NCBI GenBank assembly: GCA_947460595.1
Contig: CANHGS010000018.1
Span: 1 to 64,000, forward strand
Reading direction: 5' to 3'
From: Bacteroidota bacterium
GTDB taxonomy: Bacteria; Bacteroidota; Bacteroidia; Chitinophagales; Chitinophagaceae
DNA: 64,000 nucleotides
The position numbers and the translations under genes are program-made. Positions 1 through 8,883 of this stretch are shown piece by piece; positions within the stretch are counted from its first letter, which is position 1, and each line of letters starts with the position of its first letter. The notes beneath the pieces are model-generated. The model was not told where the DNA came from, searched no databases, and saw nothing but the letters and a program-made list of their open reading frames with translations.

Positions 1-171
1 AAAGCTGCTCCTGCAAAAAAAGCTGCTCCTGCAAAAAAAGCTGCTCCTGCAAAAAAAGCTGCTCCTGCAAAAAAAGCTGCTCCTGCAAAGAAAGCCGCTC
101 CTGCAAAAAAAGCTGCTCCTGCAAAGAAAGCCGCTAAGAAAGCTGCTCCTAAGAAAGCTGCTAAGAAATAA
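1..171 (+). CDS. Lys/Ala/Pro-rich histone H1-like protein, C-terminal part
   Basis: The reading frame is open from the left edge and stops at TAA 169-171. The visible 56 residues are repeats of K-A-A-P-A-K, degenerating to K-A-A-K-K at the end. At DNA level the unit is a 15-bp tandem repeat, with AAG/AAA and GCC/GCT changes only in the distal copies. Basic Lys/Ala/Pro tails of this kind are typical of bacterial histone H1-like DNA-binding proteins, which bind DNA non-specifically. The N-terminus lies outside the window, so a globular domain cannot be judged. Other Lys/Ala-rich tails, for example on ribosomal or HU-like proteins, are possible. A strong terminator follows 33 bp after the stop. 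Confidence 0.7.
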   Translation, partial: KAAPAKKAAPAKKAAPAKKAAPAKKAAPAKKAAPAKKAAPAKKAAKKAAPKKAAKK

Positions 172-204
172 TCCAACGATTATTTCTAACAGAGATAGAT
201 TTAG

Positions 205-234
205 TCCCGGGAAATATTTCCCGGGATTTTTTTT
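205..234 (+). terminator. Rho-independent terminator of the histone-like gene
   Basis: A perfect 22-bp palindrome (205-226, core TCCCGGGAAAT) is followed by eight T residues (227-234). It lies 33 bp after the preceding stop and 37 bp before the next start. Confidence 0.9.
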
Positions 235-271
235 GCCCCTACTACAAGAAAATTCCTGCTATTTTTGAACC

Positions 272-1948
272 ATGGATAATTATGCAATTGCTGACAATTT
301 TGACCTTTTGGGCAAACTAATGGACATTCATGGTGAAAACAGTTTTAAGGCCAAATCCTATGCTGCTGCGGCTTTCGCCATTGAGAAACTACCTTCCCAG
401 CTTTCCGAATTTTCAATAGAAAAAATTTCCTCTATTCGCGGAATTGGAGATTCCATTGCAAAAAATATTGTAGAGCAATTGCAAACAGGAACCATGGTAT
501 TGTTGCAAGAGTATTTGCAGAAAACTCCTGAAGGAATTTTAACCATGATGTCTATTAAAGGGATTGGTCCAAAAAAAATTGCCACTATCTGGAAGGAATT
601 AGAAATTGAAACCATTGGTGAATTATTATATGCCTGCAATGAAAATAGACTGGCCAATTACAAAGGATTCGGCGCTAAGTCTCAACAAAATATTAAGGAG
701 GCAATAGAATTTTTCATGGGTAGCCAAGGGAGCTATCTTTACCAACAGCTTGAATCATTTGCAACAGAGATGACCCAGCTTTTGAGTAAAGCTTTTCCTG
801 ATTTTCATTTTGAAATCACTGCCGATTTTAAAAGGCAATTAGAAATTATCACGTCAATTTCATGGATAACTACCGCTCCAATGGAGCTTTTGACAAAATA
901 CTTTTCCACAGTTGAATGCACATTTTTGGAGGTGGAAAATGGTCATCTTGTAGTGGAATCAACAGCACCTGTTCCATTACATTTTCATTTTGCAACAGCG
1001 GAAAATTTTGGAACAATGCTATTCCTAACCACTGGATCTTCTGATTTTTTAGAAGCTTTTGAAAAAGAAACAGGATGGAATAGTGCAACAGCTTTTGCAA
1101 CAGAACTTGAATTGTTTCAAGCTTATAATACTGCCTTTATCCCTGCATTTAGAAGAGAAGCAGCTAGCATTGTACTGAAGGCAAAAAAACAATCTTTAAA
1201 ACCTTGTATTGAAACCTCCGATATACGAGGTATCATCCATAGTCATAGTAACTGGAGTGATGGGGCAGAAACACTAGAAGCCATGGCAGTGGCTGCAAAA
1301 GAGAAAGGATTAGAATACCTAGTCATTAGCGACCACTCACAATCTGCTTTCTATGCCAATGGTTTGAGAGAAGATAGAATTAGAGCCCAACACCAGCAAA
1401 TAGAGGAACTCAATAAAAAACTAGCTCCTTTTCGCATTTATAAGAGCATTGAAAGTGATATCCTAAACGATGGGAGTTTGGACTATGATGACGAAGTCTT
1501 AGCCAGTTTTGACCTGATAATTGCCTCTATTCACTCCAATTTGAAGATGACTGAGGAAAAAGCCATGATGCGGTTGATGAACGCCATTGAAAACCCTTAT
1601 ACCGCTATCCTAGGGCATATGACAGGCCGTTTATTACTCAGCCGGGGTGGATATCCAGTTAATCACCAAAAAATTATTGACGCCTGTGTTGCCAACAATG
1701 TAGTGATTGAATTGAACGCTCACCCTAGGAGACTTGATATTGACTGGCGTTGGATTGAAGAGGCTGTTGACAAAGGACTACTCATTTCTATTAACCCTGA
1801 TGCGCATAGTATTGAGGGTTATCAAGACTGTAAATACGGTGTATTGGTGGCTCAAAAAGCAGGACTTACCAAGTACCAGAACCTCAGCAGTTATGATAGA
1901 AGTGAATTTGAATCCTTCTTAATGGAACAACACCAGAAGCGGAGTTAA
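272..1948 (+). CDS. polX: PolX-family protein: HhH region plus PHP phosphoesterase, polymerase site degenerate
   Basis: The 558-aa length and domain order match bacterial PolX (family X DNA polymerase fused to a PHP 3'-5' exonuclease, used in repair). Helix-hairpin-helix motifs lie near residues 54-64 (SIRGIGDSIAK) and 94-104 (SIKGIGPKKIA). The PHP domain, about 317-545, keeps its metal ligands: HSHSNWSDG (323-331), SDHS (353-356), ESD (394-396), SIHS (419-422), GHMTGR (448-453), NAHP (482-485) and NPDAHS (508-513). The polymerase palm is not conserved. Where the family has GSxRR and GDxD, residues 182-197 show no aligned aspartate pair, and the third catalytic Asp also appears lost near 237-241. 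I infer a nuclease or phosphoesterase without polymerase activity. The ATG lies 4 bp after a TATTTTTG box at 260-267, so the 5' UTR may be very short. Confidence 0.85.
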   Translation: MDNYAIADNFDLLGKLMDIHGENSFKAKSYAAAAFAIEKLPSQLSEFSIEKISSIRGIGDSIAKNIVEQLQTGTMVLLQEYLQKTPEGILTMMSIKGIGPKKIATIWKELEIETIGELLYACNENRLANYKGFGAKSQQNIKEAIEFFMGSQGSYLYQQLESFATEMTQLLSKAFPDFHFEITADFKRQLEIITSISWITTAPMELLTKYFSTVECTFLEVENGHLVVESTAPVPLHFHFATAENFGTMLFLTTGSSDFLEAFEKETGWNSATAFATELELFQAYNTAFIPAFRREAASIVLKAKKQSLKPCIETSDIRGIIHSHSNWSDGAETLEAMAVAAKEKGLEYLVISDHSQSAFYANGLREDRIRAQHQQIEELNKKLAPFRIYKSIESDILNDGSLDYDDEVLASFDLIIASIHSNLKMTEEKAMMRLMNAIENPYTAILGHMTGRLLLSRGGYPVNHQKIIDACVANNVVIELNAHPRRLDIDWRWIEEAVDKGLLISINPDAHSIEGYQDCKYGVLVAQKAGLTKYQNLSSYDRSEFESFLMEQHQKRS

Positions 1949-1989
1949 TATTAGTGCCTGCTCAATTTAAAATAACAAGTCTAAAATAG

Positions 1990-4900
1990 CTATGTCTGGG
2001 CCAATGGCAGACGTATAAAGAAAGTAGTTCCTTGTCCTTCTTGGGTTTCAAACCAAATGGTTCCCTTGGCCTTTTCTACAATCCCTTTACAAATAGCCAA
2101 TCCCAAACCAGTTCCTGAGCTTTTGGTAGTGAAATTGGGTTTGAATAAATGTTGGGCCAAGCTTTCAGGAATTCCTCCAGAATAGTCTTTAATTGTCAGG
2201 AGTAAGGTAGTGGCTTCTTTTTGAACATAGATCTTTACTACCAGATCTGTATGGTTATCTTCTCCTGCTTCAACCGCATTCTTAATTAGATTGGTCAACA
2301 AACGGTTCAACTGCAATTTATCGGACTGAACAAATAATGGCTCTTGTTCCAATTGACCCATGATTTGCAATTTGGGATAGGTTTGATACAACTGAATAAC
2401 AGAATTCACGGATTCATTAATATCAAATGTTTCCAATTTAGCATTGCCAATATTGGCAAACTGGGAAAAATCACCAGCAATTTTAGACAGTTGATCTATT
2501 TGTTCAATGAGAGTTACTGCCATTTTTTGGGACAGTTCCTTCACATTGGGCGATCCAGCTTCTATGGATTTTTGTAAATATTGAATACTCAATTTCATGG
2601 GTGTTAGCGGGTTCTTAATTTCATGGGCTACCTGTCTTGCCATTTCACGCCATGCTCCTTCCCGCTCACTTTGAGCCAAGGCCTCAGCACTAGATTCTAA
2701 TGTATGCACCATCTTATTAAACTCTGCCACCAATATGCCAATTTCATCTTTTCTATTCCATTCAATAACTTCATTTACCTTACTCAGGTTTACTTGTTGC
2801 ATTTTCTCACCTATTAAACTAAATGACTGAATAATTCTATTGGTCAGAAAAAACGCAATGGCACCCGCAACCAAAAAGATAAATGCGTTCAAGTTGATTA
2901 AGGTAGCCAAGAATCCAGAAATTTCTTGGGTAAGTTCTGTTTGTGAATTCAAATAAGGAATGTTCAAATAAGCATAGTTGTTTCCTTGCTCATCAACCAA
3001 TGGAACATAAATGCTTAGGAAATTGAACTGGCCAACTTTTTCAGATTGTAAATATCGAATACTTTTATTGGCATGCAATTGCAAGTAGGCTTCTGGGTGC
3101 ATTTTCTCACTGAGCAAATGCTTATTATAAATGTAGGGCTGGGTTGATATTTTCAAATTCCCCTTGGTATCATAATAGTTAATATCTACATTATGCAGGT
3201 CAGAAATATCTGCAATTTTCTTTTCCAAATCGTCCATTTCAGACATATTACTCACGGTGAGCACATCGTCAAATTCCAACTGCGTTCGTAAACGATTGTC
3301 AATTTCATTTGCCATTACCTGAATGGACTTACTAAGGCGATCTTCATTATTTCTGTTAAATCTGATGATGAAAAAAGAAATGGTGGCTATGCCTATGACT
3401 ATAAAAGAAAATACACTCAGAAAAATGATGGTTGCTTGTATCTGTGAACGAATATTCCAATGAAAAGCTTGCTTAAACTTTGACCATTGGAAGCGATGGG
3501 TGAACAAATAAGATCCAGATTGGAATAAAAATATGATAACCAAGAAGGATACAAATAAATAAGCAAACAAGGTTAAAGATTCTAATACCCAGGTATTTCT
3601 TTTGACCACCAAGACCAATTTTCCATTCCCGCTATTGTACCACAACTCATTATAGACGCCATTTTGATAATAGGTAAATTCAAAACCTGGAAATTTTTGC
3701 TCATTGAGCTCTGAAGGAAAACTATAGTTGTTAAAATGATTAATGAGCTTGCCCTTATTATATACTGCATAGGAATAATTGGTATTCAAGTCTGAAGAAA
3801 TATCCTGAGACTGGTTAAACAACTCAGGATACAATGCCTCACTCTTATAACGCTTTGACTTAATAATGACAAATAAATAGCCTTTAATAAGACCTAGTAC
3901 TTTAATCTCCTTTTGGTATATAAAACTAAATCCATCTCCAATTTTCTCATAGCTGTACAAACCAGGAATCACCGTTGGCTTGGCTTGGTTTAATAAGATA
4001 GTTTTAATACTTGCAAAGGATGTAGCATCTTCATTGTGAAGGGGCTGAGTGGCAGCGTCATAAGTGTATATTCTAGTATCAAACTTATTTAGATAGCCAG
4101 AAAAATTTTCATTGATCAAAGAATCTTTGATAAACTTATTAGAATATTCACTTTCCAATCTATGAAAATTGCTAGTCAAGAAGACTTCATCAAAATTGGT
4201 AGCGGCAATATTGAGTAAATTTTCACCTGAGGGATCAGTTTGTAGTGCCAGTTTTTCTGCTATACGCTGACGCTGATTTTTTTCTACCTGCTTATTTTCA
4301 AAAAGGACAATGGCTGCTACAGAAAGAGCAAAGATCATTATCCAAAAAATGAAGAAATCAGAACGAGTTAATGAAATATAGAGATCTGATTTTCTAATAT
4401 GAATCAATAATAAATACCCTAACAACCATAGCAATACCAACATATTTATTAGGGTATCTTGCGGGCTAACAAATAGAAAAAAATAGAGCAAGCCGCTACC
4501 TGCAGCCACAAGCATCTGACGATAAACGCCCACTCCTGCTTTCATCAGTGGCGCCAATAACACCTGTGACAAATAATAGAAGAATAATACCAATAGACAT
4601 AGTATGATAAACGCTACCATGGTATAGATCCCTAAATTATTGGTGTCAAATGAAATTTGGGAATCCCGCACTAGGCTCTTGATAATATTTCCAATAGAGA
4701 GTGCAATGATGGTTAAGAAAAAAACTCGAAAATCTTTAGAGACAAAGTCTGGCAAAAATTTGGGGGTGGCTATATTACTTGGGCAATGGTCTTGATAAAA
4801 CCTAATTAACCAAAAGAAAAGGATACTATTTACCAACAAGTCACCTAGTGACGGATGAAAATGATTAGAGGCATAAATGGATGGATCAAACAAAGGTATC

Positions 4901-5721
4901 TTATCAAAGTCAAAAGGAAACGACACTTGAAAACTCAGAATCCTTAATAAAAAAGCAGTAGCCACTAAGAGTGAAAACCCATTCCAAAATCCTCTACGTT
5001 TTACTAAGTCTTCTGCAATGGCATGCATAAACAAGAATAAAAGAATAATGGCTAGGGTCCTAAGTATAAGGGTGATGGTGTCATAGGCAATAAACGATTT
5101 GCCAGCTATTAATTGAATCTTGAATAGCTCTGCCCCACTGGCATTTAGAATAGGAATAGCAGTTGGCGCAATACTTACTTCATATTGTTTGCTCAAATCT
5201 TTAAATCCATCAAACCTAGTTTGCAAGTACTTATTTTCAATAAAATAATCCCAACGAATGGGCACCATTCCTATGAGTACTAAAGATTGCTTACCAAGCT
5301 GTATCCGTTTAACCAACAATTCAAATTCCCCATTTTGTAGCTTTTGATAATAGGCCCCATCTGGCTTTTTCAAATCATAGGCATTGACATACATGGCATT
5401 GTTGTTCCAATAGACCATGTTGGGGTCTAGACCATTGTTGGTCTTATAGACAAAAATCCCAAGGTGCTCGTTGATCAATTGAGACTTAGCTTTTGTAAGG
5501 GTATCAGCCAGTAATTCCTGTAATAAATTACTGTCTTGACTAATTTGCTGGAACCTAGATTCGTTTGAAGCAATTCTTTGTTCTAGTTTACTTTTGACTT
5601 TTTGAGGAGAGGAATTATAACTCCAGTAATTGATGAAAATAAAGGAAATAGTATACAACCATGCTGCTGTAATGAGCAGGTAACCGTGTTTATAGGCGCT
5701 TTGTCTAAGGTGGTTGATCAA
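1990..5721 (-). CDS. Large multi-span NtrY-like sensor histidine kinase
   Basis: This 1243-aa inner-membrane sensor autophosphorylates on His and would pass the phosphate to a response regulator. A first membrane span lies near residues 13-32, followed by an extracytoplasmic segment to about 210, a bundle of hydrophobic helices at about 215-480, a second outer segment, spans near 720-740 and 765-790, a third sensor segment and a last span near 945-965. HAMP follows, then HisKA with the phospho-acceptor in VAHEIKNPLTPMKLS (His1033), the N-box NLIKNAVEAG (about 1144-1153), DYSGG (about 1179) and the G2 box GTGLGLA (about 1203). The H-box and HAMP arrangement resemble NtrY. No response regulator gene is adjacent. 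Its start overlaps the mazG stop by 4 bp (ATGA), so the two are probably translated together. The stimulus is unknown. Confidence 0.9.
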   Translation of the reverse strand: MINHLRQSAYKHGYLLITAAWLYTISFIFINYWSYNSSPQKVKSKLEQRIASNESRFQQISQDSNLLQELLADTLTKAKSQLINEHLGIFVYKTNNGLDPNMVYWNNNAMYVNAYDLKKPDGAYYQKLQNGEFELLVKRIQLGKQSLVLIGMVPIRWDYFIENKYLQTRFDGFKDLSKQYEVSIAPTAIPILNASGAELFKIQLIAGKSFIAYDTITLILRTLAIILLFLFMHAIAEDLVKRRGFWNGFSLLVATAFLLRILSFQVSFPFDFDKIPLFDPSIYASNHFHPSLGDLLVNSILFFWLIRFYQDHCPSNIATPKFLPDFVSKDFRVFFLTIIALSIGNIIKSLVRDSQISFDTNNLGIYTMVAFIILCLLVLFFYYLSQVLLAPLMKAGVGVYRQMLVAAGSGLLYFFLFVSPQDTLINMLVLLWLLGYLLLIHIRKSDLYISLTRSDFFIFWIMIFALSVAAIVLFENKQVEKNQRQRIAEKLALQTDPSGENLLNIAATNFDEVFLTSNFHRLESEYSNKFIKDSLINENFSGYLNKFDTRIYTYDAATQPLHNEDATSFASIKTILLNQAKPTVIPGLYSYEKIGDGFSFIYQKEIKVLGLIKGYLFVIIKSKRYKSEALYPELFNQSQDISSDLNTNYSYAVYNKGKLINHFNNYSFPSELNEQKFPGFEFTYYQNGVYNELWYNSGNGKLVLVVKRNTWVLESLTLFAYLFVSFLVIIFLFQSGSYLFTHRFQWSKFKQAFHWNIRSQIQATIIFLSVFSFIVIGIATISFFIIRFNRNNEDRLSKSIQVMANEIDNRLRTQLEFDDVLTVSNMSEMDDLEKKIADISDLHNVDINYYDTKGNLKISTQPYIYNKHLLSEKMHPEAYLQLHANKSIRYLQSEKVGQFNFLSIYVPLVDEQGNNYAYLNIPYLNSQTELTQEISGFLATLINLNAFIFLVAGAIAFFLTNRIIQSFSLIGEKMQQVNLSKVNEVIEWNRKDEIGILVAEFNKMVHTLESSAEALAQSEREGAWREMARQVAHEIKNPLTPMKLSIQYLQKSIEAGSPNVKELSQKMAVTLIEQIDQLSKIAGDFSQFANIGNAKLETFDINESVNSVIQLYQTYPKLQIMGQLEQEPLFVQSDKLQLNRLLTNLIKNAVEAGEDNHTDLVVKIYVQKEATTLLLTIKDYSGGIPESLAQHLFKPNFTTKSSGTGLGLAICKGIVEKAKGTIWFETQEGQGTTFFIRLPLAQT

Positions 5722-6494
5722 CTTTTTTTCATTTGATGTTTGACCTGATTCCAGATCTGATCCATTTCATCTAAGGTCATGGTAGACAAGTCTTTTCCGC
5801 TAGCCAGGGCAATGGATTCCATTTCCTGAAAACGGCGAATAAACTTCTTATTGGTCTTTTCCAATGCCCCTTCTGCGTCTACCTGCAAAAACCGTGCATA
5901 ATTTGCCAAACTGAATAATAAGTCTCCAAATTCTTCTTCTACGTCTTCCTGTGACTTGGTTTGGATAGCTTCCTGTAATTCCCCCATCTCTTCCTCTACT
6001 TTCTTCCATACGTCTTCTTTATTGTCCCATTCAAAACCAACCTGCTTGGCTTTTTCTTGGATTCGGGTGGCTTTTACAATGGCGGGTAAGGATGTGGGTA
6101 CGCCACCAAGCACAGATTTTTTTCCCTCTTTCATTTTCAATTTTTCCCAATTCCTTTTCACGTCTTCCTCATCCTGCACTTTTACATCACCATAAATATG
6201 CGGATGCCGATGAATGAGTTTGGCGCTAATGCCCTCTAATACTTCTTGCAAAGTAAATTGCTGCTGTTCTGACCCTATTTTGGCATAGAACAATAAGTGC
6301 AACATCATGTCTCCCAATTCTTCTTTGACCCCCTTCCAATCATTGTCCGTGATGGCATCAGCCAGTTCATAGGTTTCTTCAATGGTTAATGGCCTTAGCG
6401 TATGAATGGTCTGCTTTTTATCCCAAGGGCATTGCTCACGCAATTCATCCATGATTTTTACAAGGGCTAGAAAACTATCAGAAAGAGATGACAT
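5718..6494 (-). CDS. mazG: Nucleoside triphosphate pyrophosphohydrolase MazG
   Basis: MazG hydrolyses (d)NTPs to monophosphates plus pyrophosphate, for house-cleaning and nucleotide-pool control in the cytoplasm. The 258-aa length matches the usual two-domain form. The first MazG domain carries the metal-binding EExxE of EETYELADAI and the EELGD helix near residues 38-65. The second repeats this in EEMGELQEAI and EEFGDLLFSL near 168-195. The WDKKQT motif after a CPW near residue 23 is typical of the N-terminus. It is the upstream partner of the histidine kinase, with a 4-bp ATGA overlap, and follows the truncated DUF3667 gene by 26 bp, so the three may form one transcript. Confidence 0.95.
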   Translation of the reverse strand: MSSLSDSFLALVKIMDELREQCPWDKKQTIHTLRPLTIEETYELADAITDNDWKGVKEELGDMMLHLLFYAKIGSEQQQFTLQEVLEGISAKLIHRHPHIYGDVKVQDEEDVKRNWEKLKMKEGKKSVLGGVPTSLPAIVKATRIQEKAKQVGFEWDNKEDVWKKVEEEMGELQEAIQTKSQEDVEEEFGDLLFSLANYARFLQVDAEGALEKTNKKFIRRFQEMESIALASGKDLSTMTLDEMDQIWNQVKHQMKKS

Positions 6495-6520
6495 AGGTTT
6501 AAATTAAATAACAAAAAAGG

Positions 6521-7309
6521 TTAGGATACAGTCAACATTTGTGGAAACAAGTGCCAAAATTTTCCAAGTATGGCATTATTTATGGCTTTATTGTCATGAT
6601 TGTACTTCTCCTGTAATACTAGGTTTTGTCGCTGAAGTCTAGCAATAAAGAAATTTTTTCTTTTGTTGGGCGGAAGACTAATTTGAATACTATCAAATGC
6701 TTTTACATTATTTGCACCATCATTGCCACCTTTACCAAATTCAAAGATATTGCTGTCATCTTGCAATGAGATGACTTTAACGCTTTGTGTACTGTCTTTT
6801 TTGATTGCTAGAATATCTTGATCTATCTGATGTATCTTTTTATTGATTTCTAAACCAGAAGCCCCCAATCTAATTGAATCAGTTAATAGTGATAAAGTAC
6901 TAACAAGCGCTGTTTTTTTCTCCTCCAATTCTTTAATTAACCCTGCAGTTGTTTGTTGTTTTTCATCAAGCTTTACAACATCCTCAGAAGATTTTTGATA
7001 AAAGCTAAAAAAAATCAAAAAGAAAATGGCTGAGGTAAACACATACATCCGAATGGGGTGCAAATAAGAAGTTCTCTTACCCCGCAAATATTCTTGTGAG
7101 AGAAATCCTGGTCTAAACAATAAATATTTAAGGGTACTTAAAAATTTACCGTCAAAATGGGTCAAATCATACACAAAGTGAGTAGCCAAAGACCAAAAAG
7201 ATTCTTTGGTTTCCACATTTTCCTGCCCACAAACCTGACAAAAGCGACCCGCCAATTCTGCGTTACAAGTCAAACAGTTTTTTTCTTGCCTTTCCTTCTG
7301 ATGAGACAC
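6521..7309 (-). CDS. DUF3667 membrane protein, probably C-terminally shortened
   Basis: The N-terminus has a zinc-ribbon-like pair of CxxC motifs (CLTC at about 12-15 and CQVCGQ at about 28-33), followed by the DUF3667 signature WSLATHFVYDLTHFDGKFLSTL with LLFRPGFLSQEYLRGKR and one clear membrane span near residues 90-105. A charged, probably coiled-coil stretch follows. Family members I know continue past a conserved FPQML with further membrane spans. Here the frame stops three residues after FPQML (near 257-261), and no continuing frame is seen in the 26 bp before mazG. The protein therefore looks shortened by deletion. Function is unknown. Confidence 0.75.
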   Translation of the reverse strand: MSHQKERQEKNCLTCNAELAGRFCQVCGQENVETKESFWSLATHFVYDLTHFDGKFLSTLKYLLFRPGFLSQEYLRGKRTSYLHPIRMYVFTSAIFFLIFFSFYQKSSEDVVKLDEKQQTTAGLIKELEEKKTALVSTLSLLTDSIRLGASGLEINKKIHQIDQDILAIKKDSTQSVKVISLQDDSNIFEFGKGGNDGANNVKAFDSIQISLPPNKRKNFFIARLQRQNLVLQEKYNHDNKAINNAILGKFWHLFPQMLTVS

Positions 7310-7422
7310 TTGTTAAGATTTGATTAAAAATACAGAACAAACCAATAACCACCCACTCTGTTGCTTAGGTTCTTTTGAAACTTGCTATTGTGGCCTGTAC
7401 CTTTAAGGCCTAATTAGTAGGT

Positions 7423-8253
7423 ATGAGACTATTCTTGACAGGTCTAGCGTTTGTTTGTATTTCTTCCGCTTCTGGCCAATACTATTTTAATGACTTGTTT
7501 GCTACTGCTCAAAGTCAGGCACAATATCAATTATTGAGAACCAATAAGGTCAAGAAAATTGTGGCTATTAGCTTTGAGGAAGATGGCAGCGCTAATGAGG
7601 CTTTTTTGTTGGAACAGGAACTAACCATGGATGGGAAAAGATTGAGTACCAAATCTGGGATTCAATCAGGCAAAACAAGTACGGTGACCAGTTTTTTTGA
7701 ACTAGGAAAATTAAAACGTACTGTGTCAAATAGCAATGGTATTGACAATAAGATGGAATATTTCTATGACAATGCGGGAAAACTGATTAAACTAAGTTTG
7801 ACTTCTGCGGATACTGCTTTTAAATATAGTACCCAAGAATACAGGGATTGGGTTTATGGATCCACTGGTTTGCTAACGTCAATAGTGAAAGTCAAAAACA
7901 AAATAGATAGCAGCGTGGCCAAAATAGTCATAGACGATGAGGGTAATGTGGCGGAAGAACAATGGCGTAAAAAATATGCTCCTCTAGAAACTTATTACTA
8001 TTATTATGATCAACAACATAGACTAACGGATATAGTGCGCTTTAACCAGAAGCTAAAAAGATTGGTACCCGATTATGTATTTGAATATGACGCCAATGGC
8101 CGATTGGCACAGATGTCACAACTATCTGGTAGTGGCCAATATTTTACTTGGCAATATGAATACAACGAAAAAGGACTAAAGCTAAAAGAGACTTGTAGGG
8201 ATAATGAGCGGAAACTAGTTGGCAAGATTGAATACAAGTACGAATTCTATTAA
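7423..8253 (+). CDS. Secreted protein with YD/Rhs-like repeats, function unknown
   Basis: The 276-aa product starts with a signal peptide (MRLFLTGLAFVCISSASGQ, likely cleaved after about residue 18). The body has several Tyr/Asp-rich beta-hairpin units resembling YD repeats: YFYDNAGKLIKLS near 125, YYYYDQQHRLTDIVRF near 190, FEYDANGRLAQMS near 225 and YEYNEKGLKLKE near 250. This suggests a small extracellular or periplasmic beta-sheet protein. No catalytic motif is recognised and there is no C-terminal T9SS sorting domain. It stands alone on the plus strand, with a bidirectional terminator 50 bp downstream. Confidence 0.75.
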   Translation: MRLFLTGLAFVCISSASGQYYFNDLFATAQSQAQYQLLRTNKVKKIVAISFEEDGSANEAFLLEQELTMDGKRLSTKSGIQSGKTSTVTSFFELGKLKRTVSNSNGIDNKMEYFYDNAGKLIKLSLTSADTAFKYSTQEYRDWVYGSTGLLTSIVKVKNKIDSSVAKIVIDDEGNVAEEQWRKKYAPLETYYYYYDQQHRLTDIVRFNQKLKRLVPDYVFEYDANGRLAQMSQLSGSGQYFTWQYEYNEKGLKLKETCRDNERKLVGKIEYKYEFY

Positions 8254-8300
8254 GGTCAACTGATAGACACATTTGCTTAACTAGTTACATAAAAAAGCAT

Positions 8301-8340
8301 AAAAAAAACCTTGCACCATTTCTGGTCAAGGTTTTTTTTT
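8301..8340. terminator. Bidirectional terminator between the secreted-protein gene and tRNA-Leu
   Basis: A hairpin pairs AAAACCTTG (8305-8313) with CAAGGTTTT (8327-8335), with an inner ACC/GGT pairing. T runs on both strands let it end the plus-strand gene and the minus-strand tRNA-Leu transcript. Confidence 0.8.
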
Positions 8341-8346
8341 GGATTG

Positions 8347-8432
8347 TGCCTCAGGCGGGAATCGAACCCGCACTTGCATTGCTGCAAACAGGATTTTAAG
8401 TCCTGCGTGTCTACCAGTTCCACCACCAAGGC
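8347..8432 (-). tRNA. tRNA-Leu (anticodon UAA)
   Basis: Read on the minus strand, acceptor GCCTTGG pairs with CTGAGGC and the discriminator is A. The anticodon loop CTTAAAA gives UAA. The long variable arm TGTTTGCAGCAATGCAA fits the class II leucine type. The T arm is GCGGGTTCGATTCCCGC. CCA is not encoded. Length is 86 nt. Confidence 0.96.
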
Positions 8433-8440
8433 AAACGTGG

Positions 8441-8480
8441 AAAAAAAAAGTCCCGTACCGCCTTATGCGGGACGGGACTT
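8441..8480 (-). terminator. Terminator between tRNA-Gly and tRNA-Leu
   Basis: On the minus strand AAGTCCCGT (8480-8472) pairs with ACGGGACTT (8456-8448) around an inner CCGC/GCGG pairing, followed by a run of T to 8441. It lies between the two tRNAs, so they probably are not one transcript, or tRNA-Leu is made by readthrough. Confidence 0.8.
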
Positions 8481-8482
8481 AG

Positions 8483-8555
<73 letters not shown>

Positions 8556-8630
8556 GTGATGTAAAGAACTAAATTAGGAGTGCAAAAATAGCGACTTCAA
8601 GTTCCTGACAAAATTTTTCTTTAACTTTTT

Positions 8631-8834
8631 TTATTTGTACTCAGGCGTGTACTTAGTGCTACCCTGAATTTCAATATCTGGCTTACCGGGATAACGTTGA
8701 TGGTACATACGATAACAACCACCTAATACAAATGACAGAATGCAAAATACCTGAAGATAAAACAAGAATCTAGAGGATGACACCCAACTCTTGGTAAAAT
8801 CTTGTTCGTTTTCACTATGAATTTCGTTTGACAT
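8631..8834 (-). CDS. Small single-span membrane protein, unknown function
   Basis: The 67-aa product has a polar N-terminus, one hydrophobic span near residues 24-42 (FLFYLQVFCILSFVLGG) and a basic-then-polar tail. I do not recognise the family. It lies between tRNA-Gly and a glycosyltransferase on the same strand. The frame looks protein-like and no competing gene occupies the space. Confidence 0.55.
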   Translation of the reverse strand: MSNEIHSENEQDFTKSWVSSSRFLFYLQVFCILSFVLGGCYRMYHQRYPGKPDIEIQGSTKYTPEYK

Positions 8835-8883
8835 ATTTTTCTATTGCATTGCAAAAATAGGGTTCGCAGTGAAATTATAAAAG

